From positions 36,975 through 100,974 of the forward strand of contig JAGWWM010000003.1 in NCBI GenBank assembly GCA_018970395.1: a stretch of 64,000 nucleotides of DNA. Direction: 5' to 3'. Position numbers and translations under genes: made by a program. The DNA is from Bacteroidota bacterium. GTDB lineage: Bacteria > Bacteroidota > Bacteroidia > Chitinophagales > Chitinophagaceae. Shown here one piece after another: positions 60,661 through 64,000 of the stretch. The notes under the pieces are model-generated. The model did not search any database and was not told the origin of the DNA. It worked only from the letters and a program-made list of their open reading frames with translations. Each line of letters begins with the position of its first letter. Position 1 is the stretch's first letter.

Positions 60661-62187
60661 TTAGGTTCTCTTCGCTAAAAAAGCATTCCAATCCTCCAGC
60701 ATTTTGCCTTTCAATACCCTTGGAAATTTATGTTGCCCTCCCAGCTTGCCCTTTGATTCCATAAACTCCATGAAAGTAGATTCCGGATGCACATCCAGCA
60801 ACACCGCTTTCAGGGCACTGCCCCTCTCCACCCCATAATCATCATTGAGCTCACATAAGGCTGCATCAATTTTTTGTCTCAACACATCCGCTTCTACCCC
60901 ATCATTGCAGGCAACATACCAATGATGCGCAAAAAACTGGTTATAAGGAATCCCTGCCACAGTATATTCCGGGATGGAAACATTCAGTTCTTCACTTACC
61001 ATCTGAATCGCCTTGTTCATATTGTCCACACTCAAATGCTCTCCTACCATGGAAAGAAAATGCTTGGTACGTCCGGTAATGATGATTTCACAGTTTTCTT
61101 TGTCTATAAACCGAATGGTATCTCCTATCAAATACCTCCATGCACCGGCACTGGTGCTCAACAGCAAAGCATAATCTTTTCCTTCCTCCACTTCATGGAT
61201 CATGCGCACTTCCGGATTCGGTACAATATTGCCGTTGGCATCGAAATTTTTATCATCAAAGGCTACAAACTCATGATAAATATGCTCATTGGTAACGAGT
61301 CGCATTCCTTTGGCATTTTGGCGCGACTGATACGCAATGAAGCCTTCGCTTGCCAAATAGGTTTCAATATAAATCAATGGCTTGCCGAGCAATTTTTCAA
61401 AACCTTTTTTATAGGGTTCAAAAGAAACGCCTCCGTGTACAAAGAAGGCGAGATTGGGCCATATTTCATGAATATTTTTGAGCTGATACCGTTCCACAAT
61501 CATTTCCATGCACATCTGTATCCATGCAGGAACCCCAACCACAAAACCAATATCCCAATTGGGTGCTTCTGATACAATGATTTCAAGTTTTTCATTCCAG
61601 TCTTTCGTCTTGGCAATCTTTTTACCGGGTTTGTAAAAAGGAGAAAACCAGAAGGGTACTTTTTTGGCAGTGATGCCACTCAGGTCACCGGCATAATAAC
61701 CTGCAGATCCCTTTTGCAGATCGGTACTGCCGCCGAGCATGAGCCATCCCTTGCCCAGACTTTTAACCGGAAGCGGATCATAGTTGCGCAGACTCAGCAA
61801 TTGCTTGATCATCGTAACCTTATTTCCCTGCATCAGTTCATTGGTAATGGGGATATATTTACTGGAGGCTTCACTGGTACCCGAGCTGAGTGCGAAATAG
61901 TTGATTTTTCCCGGCCAGCAAACATCGGTATGCCCTTCAAGAGTACGATGCCACCATTTTTCGTAAATGCTGTTGTAGTCAGACACCGGAACCAGCTCCT
62001 GAAATTTTTTGCCGGGATGGCGACTGTTTAATATTTCATCGAACCGATATTCTTGTCCAAACGCGGTTTGCTTCGCTTTCTTGAGTAATTTTTTAAGCAC
62101 TTTGTGCTGTTGCCGCTTTGGAGAATTCTCCGGCAGCTTCAGCGCGCGTGACAATGATTTAGGTAAATTAAATTCAATAAGCGACAT
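60661..62187 (-). CDS. GH3 auxin-responsive-family protein (acyl-adenylating)
   Basis: 508 residues, ANL-superfamily fold: plant GH3 and bacterial relatives adenylate a carboxylate and join it to an amino acid. Family blocks: SSGTSEASSKYIPITNE (P-loop-like STG/SSGTS motif near residue 107), FVHGGVSFEPYKKGFE, YIETYLASEGFIAYQSR, LLLSTSAGAWRYLIGDTIRFID and IIITGRTKHFLSMVGEHLS. Substrate unknown. Transcribed just upstream of mtgA, in the same reading frame. Confidence 0.9.
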   Translation of the reverse strand: MSLIEFNLPKSLSRALKLPENSPKRQQHKVLKKLLKKAKQTAFGQEYRFDEILNSRHPGKKFQELVPVSDYNSIYEKWWHRTLEGHTDVCWPGKINYFALSSGTSEASSKYIPITNELMQGNKVTMIKQLLSLRNYDPLPVKSLGKGWLMLGGSTDLQKGSAGYYAGDLSGITAKKVPFWFSPFYKPGKKIAKTKDWNEKLEIIVSEAPNWDIGFVVGVPAWIQMCMEMIVERYQLKNIHEIWPNLAFFVHGGVSFEPYKKGFEKLLGKPLIYIETYLASEGFIAYQSRQNAKGMRLVTNEHIYHEFVAFDDKNFDANGNIVPNPEVRMIHEVEEGKDYALLLSTSAGAWRYLIGDTIRFIDKENCEIIITGRTKHFLSMVGEHLSVDNMNKAIQMVSEELNVSIPEYTVAGIPYNQFFAHHWYVACNDGVEADVLRQKIDAALCELNDDYGVERGSALKAVLLDVHPESTFMEFMESKGKLGGQHKFPRVLKGKMLEDWNAFLAKRT

Positions 62188-62209
62188 ATCGTAATCTTCG
62201 TAAGATGAG

Positions 62210-62217
62210 CAAAAATA
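62210..62217 (-). promoter_or_regulatory. Putative -7 element of the GH3-mtgA transcript
   Basis: Minus-strand TATTTTTG matches TAnnTTTG exactly, 22 bases upstream of the GH3 ATG. No convincing -33 element. Confidence 0.4.
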
Positions 62218-62229
62218 ATAGCTGTGAAG

Positions 62230-64000
62230 TTAGGAAATGCCCAAATATTTATAATGGGTAATGATCAGGTAAATATCACGCAATAGATCAAACTCACCCG
62301 CATACCACTCATTCGCCTGTCTGCGCGCAGCTGCTTGAAGCGTGTGGAGGGAAGAGGCAAAGCCGTTGGGCCCGAGTACTGCCGTCGGCAGCGACGGGAG
62401 CTCCGACTCCGGCATACCATCATAACCAATCCATGTTTTGCTTCCGATTAAGACCATCCAGGCATTTTTCAAAAGCCGAAGCGGATGTCGGTTGGTGAAA
62501 AAATGAATCGGCAGCAGCAACAAGAACAAAAGAGCAAATGCTACATCAATTAACCTTTTCAGACGACGATACACGGGTTCGCTGAGTCGGTATTGTTTCG
62601 CACCAATCGCTTCTCCCGAATAAAACTTGGAGTCGCTGCCGATCACCGATTCGCTTCCGCTTGCATGCAACCTCAACTTTATACCGGTCGGCATTTCACG
62701 ATAATAGGCAATGATTTGTTTGAAAGAAAGATGCGGCCCCTCGCAAAAGATCAACTCATGCACGGGCATACCTTTTACAATCGCTTTTAAATCCTGCATC
62801 GTGCCCAGCGTGTCGGGCTCGGCTATCGGACTCACCACTCCCTTCAACGGTGCTGATTTTCCAAATTGCAACATCATTTTTTCGAGCGAAGCGGCCTGCT
62901 CCTTCGTTCCTACCACCAGCGTATATCTTTCTTCTTCCTTGATGGCCGACTCCAAAATGCCCACTCGCAACAGAAAAGTTCTCCAGAGGGCAAGACAAAT
63001 GACACTCAATAAAGAACCCATCACTACAATAGCTCTTGAAAAACGAAACTCCAGCGGCAACAAGGCATAGATCGCCAGTAAAAAAAACAACATGGCAGTG
63101 CCCGACTGTATCAGGTACTTATATCTGAATTTATGCTGATAGAGCCCCGTGTAATAGCTGATCAATAAGAATAAAAGCACAAAACCGGTAAATGACTGAA
63201 TAATCAACAACGGAGGATGCACAATATCCGTTCTTACAGTGTTACTCCATATTGTTTTCGCTCCCCAAAACATCAACCAGATCAATACGCCATCAATTAA
63301 GGGAAGTCCGGTTTGCTTGATGAATTGTTTACACACAGTCAAACCCGCTCGCAGCCATATGGCGATTCGCATCAGTCCGCTAAACAACCCGGCGCGCGAG
63401 GAAGAATAATGCTTTTGCACAAACTGACTCATAGCGAGATAAAACATCCTTACATAATTAAGCGTTCCTTTGGCTGTACTTTCTCCCTTAAAATGAAGAA
63501 TAGAAGTATCACTGACATAATAATTTTGCCATGCTTGGCGTGAGGATTCCTGATGCGTTTGCTGTACCCGGTAACTCAAATCAATGTCTTCCCCGTACAT
63601 GAAAAAATGCTCGTCAAATCCGCCGATTTTATCGAGCAACGATTTGCGAAGCATCATGAATGCGCCGGCCAATACTTCTACCGCATGATTTTCATTTTCA
63701 TTCAAATACCCAAGATGATAACGCCCAAATATTTTCGAATGAGGAAAGAGGGAAGAAAGTCCGGTCAGCTTGTATAAGGAAACCCACGGAGATGGAAAAG
63801 AGCGTTTGCTTTCAGGAAGAAATTGTCCCTTCCCATCCAGCATGCGCACCCCAAGCGCACCCGCATCGGGGTGGGAACGGAAAAATTCCATACAAATATG
63901 CAATCCATCTTCGGGCAAAATAGTATCCGGATTCAGAAACAAAACATATTCTCCTTTTGCTTTTGCCAGCGCCTGATTGTTGGCTTTGGCAAAACCCTTG
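62230..64000 (-). CDS. Family 2 glycosyltransferase fused to sugar-transferase-like region (partial, 5' end outside window)
   Basis: At least 590 residues; the frame remains open to the window end (KGFAKANNQALAKAKGEYVLFLNPDTILPEDG). The first part is a GT-A glycosyltransferase: FLNPDTI supplies the DxD-like site and AGAFMMLRKSLLDKIGGFDEHFFMYGEDIDLSYRV its acceptor-side motif. About five membrane spans follow (LTVCKQF, LLIIQSFTGFVLLFLLISYY, AMLFFLLAIYALL, VVMGSLLSVICLALW), then a nucleotide-binding-like region (YTLVVGTKEQAASLEKMM) and a C-terminal stretch like a short polyprenyl-phosphate sugar transferase (RLKRLIDVAFALLFLLLLP, GSKTWIGYDG). Probably an exopolysaccharide initiator or extender. 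Confidence 0.85.
   Translation of the reverse strand, partial: KGFAKANNQALAKAKGEYVLFLNPDTILPEDGLHICMEFFRSHPDAGALGVRMLDGKGQFLPESKRSFPSPWVSLYKLTGLSSLFPHSKIFGRYHLGYLNENENHAVEVLAGAFMMLRKSLLDKIGGFDEHFFMYGEDIDLSYRVQQTHQESSRQAWQNYYVSDTSILHFKGESTAKGTLNYVRMFYLAMSQFVQKHYSSSRAGLFSGLMRIAIWLRAGLTVCKQFIKQTGLPLIDGVLIWLMFWGAKTIWSNTVRTDIVHPPLLIIQSFTGFVLLFLLISYYTGLYQHKFRYKYLIQSGTAMLFFLLAIYALLPLEFRFSRAIVVMGSLLSVICLALWRTFLLRVGILESAIKEEERYTLVVGTKEQAASLEKMMLQFGKSAPLKGVVSPIAEPDTLGTMQDLKAIVKGMPVHELIFCEGPHLSFKQIIAYYREMPTGIKLRLHASGSESVIGSDSKFYSGEAIGAKQYRLSEPVYRRLKRLIDVAFALLFLLLLPIHFFTNRHPLRLLKNAWMVLIGSKTWIGYDGMPESELPSLPTAVLGPNGFASSLHTLQAAARRQANEWYAGEFDLLRDIYLIITHYKYLGIS

Noticed and set aside
1..64000. tRNA, rRNA, riboswitches and transposase genes
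   Set aside because: I looked for cloverleaf-like GTTCNANNC arms, rRNA signatures, and IS-type proteins and saw none that hold up.

Overview
The window looks like a chromosomal segment of a Bacteroidota bacterium, most likely the order Chitinophagales (family Chitinophagaceae or a relative). The evidence is a type IX secretion (T9SS) C-terminal sorting domain, a TonB-dependent receptor paired with a DUF5689 lipoprotein, many short lipoproteins with a Bacteroidota-style lipobox (SCKK, SCRK, SCEK), families such as DUF2490, DUF3467 and WbqC, and promoters of the Bacteroidota type (TTTG, about 19 bases, TAnnTTTG) with no clear Shine-Dalgarno sequences. I found no rRNA, tRNA, CRISPR array, prophage or transposase gene.

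Layout. 0-9 kb: ketone-body CoA-transferase (scoBA), RNase HI, the rpsL-rpsG-fusA block, ilvE, rdgB, a family 2 glycosyltransferase and coaD. 9-14 kb: an unknown secreted protein, smc and a CrtA-like monooxygenase. 14-20 kb: a TonB receptor/DUF5689 lipoprotein pair divergent from a secreted endonuclease/exonuclease/phosphatase. 20-26 kb: WbqC-like protein, LEA-like lipoprotein, pyrE, Nudix hydrolase, thiolase, TspO-like membrane protein, acyltransferase. 26-34 kb: a tight seven-gene operon that I cannot match to a described system. It encodes a T9SS-exported beta-propeller, a P-loop protein, an ABC-exporter-like protein whose ATPase half looks dead, three small envelope proteins and an isoaspartyl peptidase. 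34-42 kb: a tryptophan/kynurenine catabolic cluster (kmo, kynU, RidA, ALDH8A1-like dehydrogenase and SDR on the minus strand; haao and acmsd on the plus strand). It covers kynurenine to the 2-aminomuconate level, but tryptophan 2,3-dioxygenase and kynurenine formamidase are not here. 42-49 kb: AAA+ ATPase, lysC, an Ldh-family dehydrogenase, DUF3467, two small unknown or regulatory genes, a non-coding palindrome cassette and a zinc metallopeptidase. 49-64 kb: housekeeping genes (radA, comF, holB, fur-like, SCO, rpoN, PAP2-like, L,D-transpeptidase-like, korB, mtgA, GH3) and, running off the end, a glycosyltransferase fused to a sugar-transferase-like region.

The strongest unexplained theme is the repeats. 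At least seven families of short interspersed, mostly palindromic repeats sit between genes, and several have entered coding sequence. One palindrome encodes the C-terminus of kynureninase, one is inserted in frame in the WbqC-like protein, another repeat supplies the C-terminus of an XRE-type regulator, and AT-rich repeats carry or abut the stop codons of scoA and smc. A roughly 580-base cassette at 47.62-48.20 kb has two alternating palindrome types bounded by inverted copies of a third repeat.

All functions are read from motifs and remembered family features; no database search was run.
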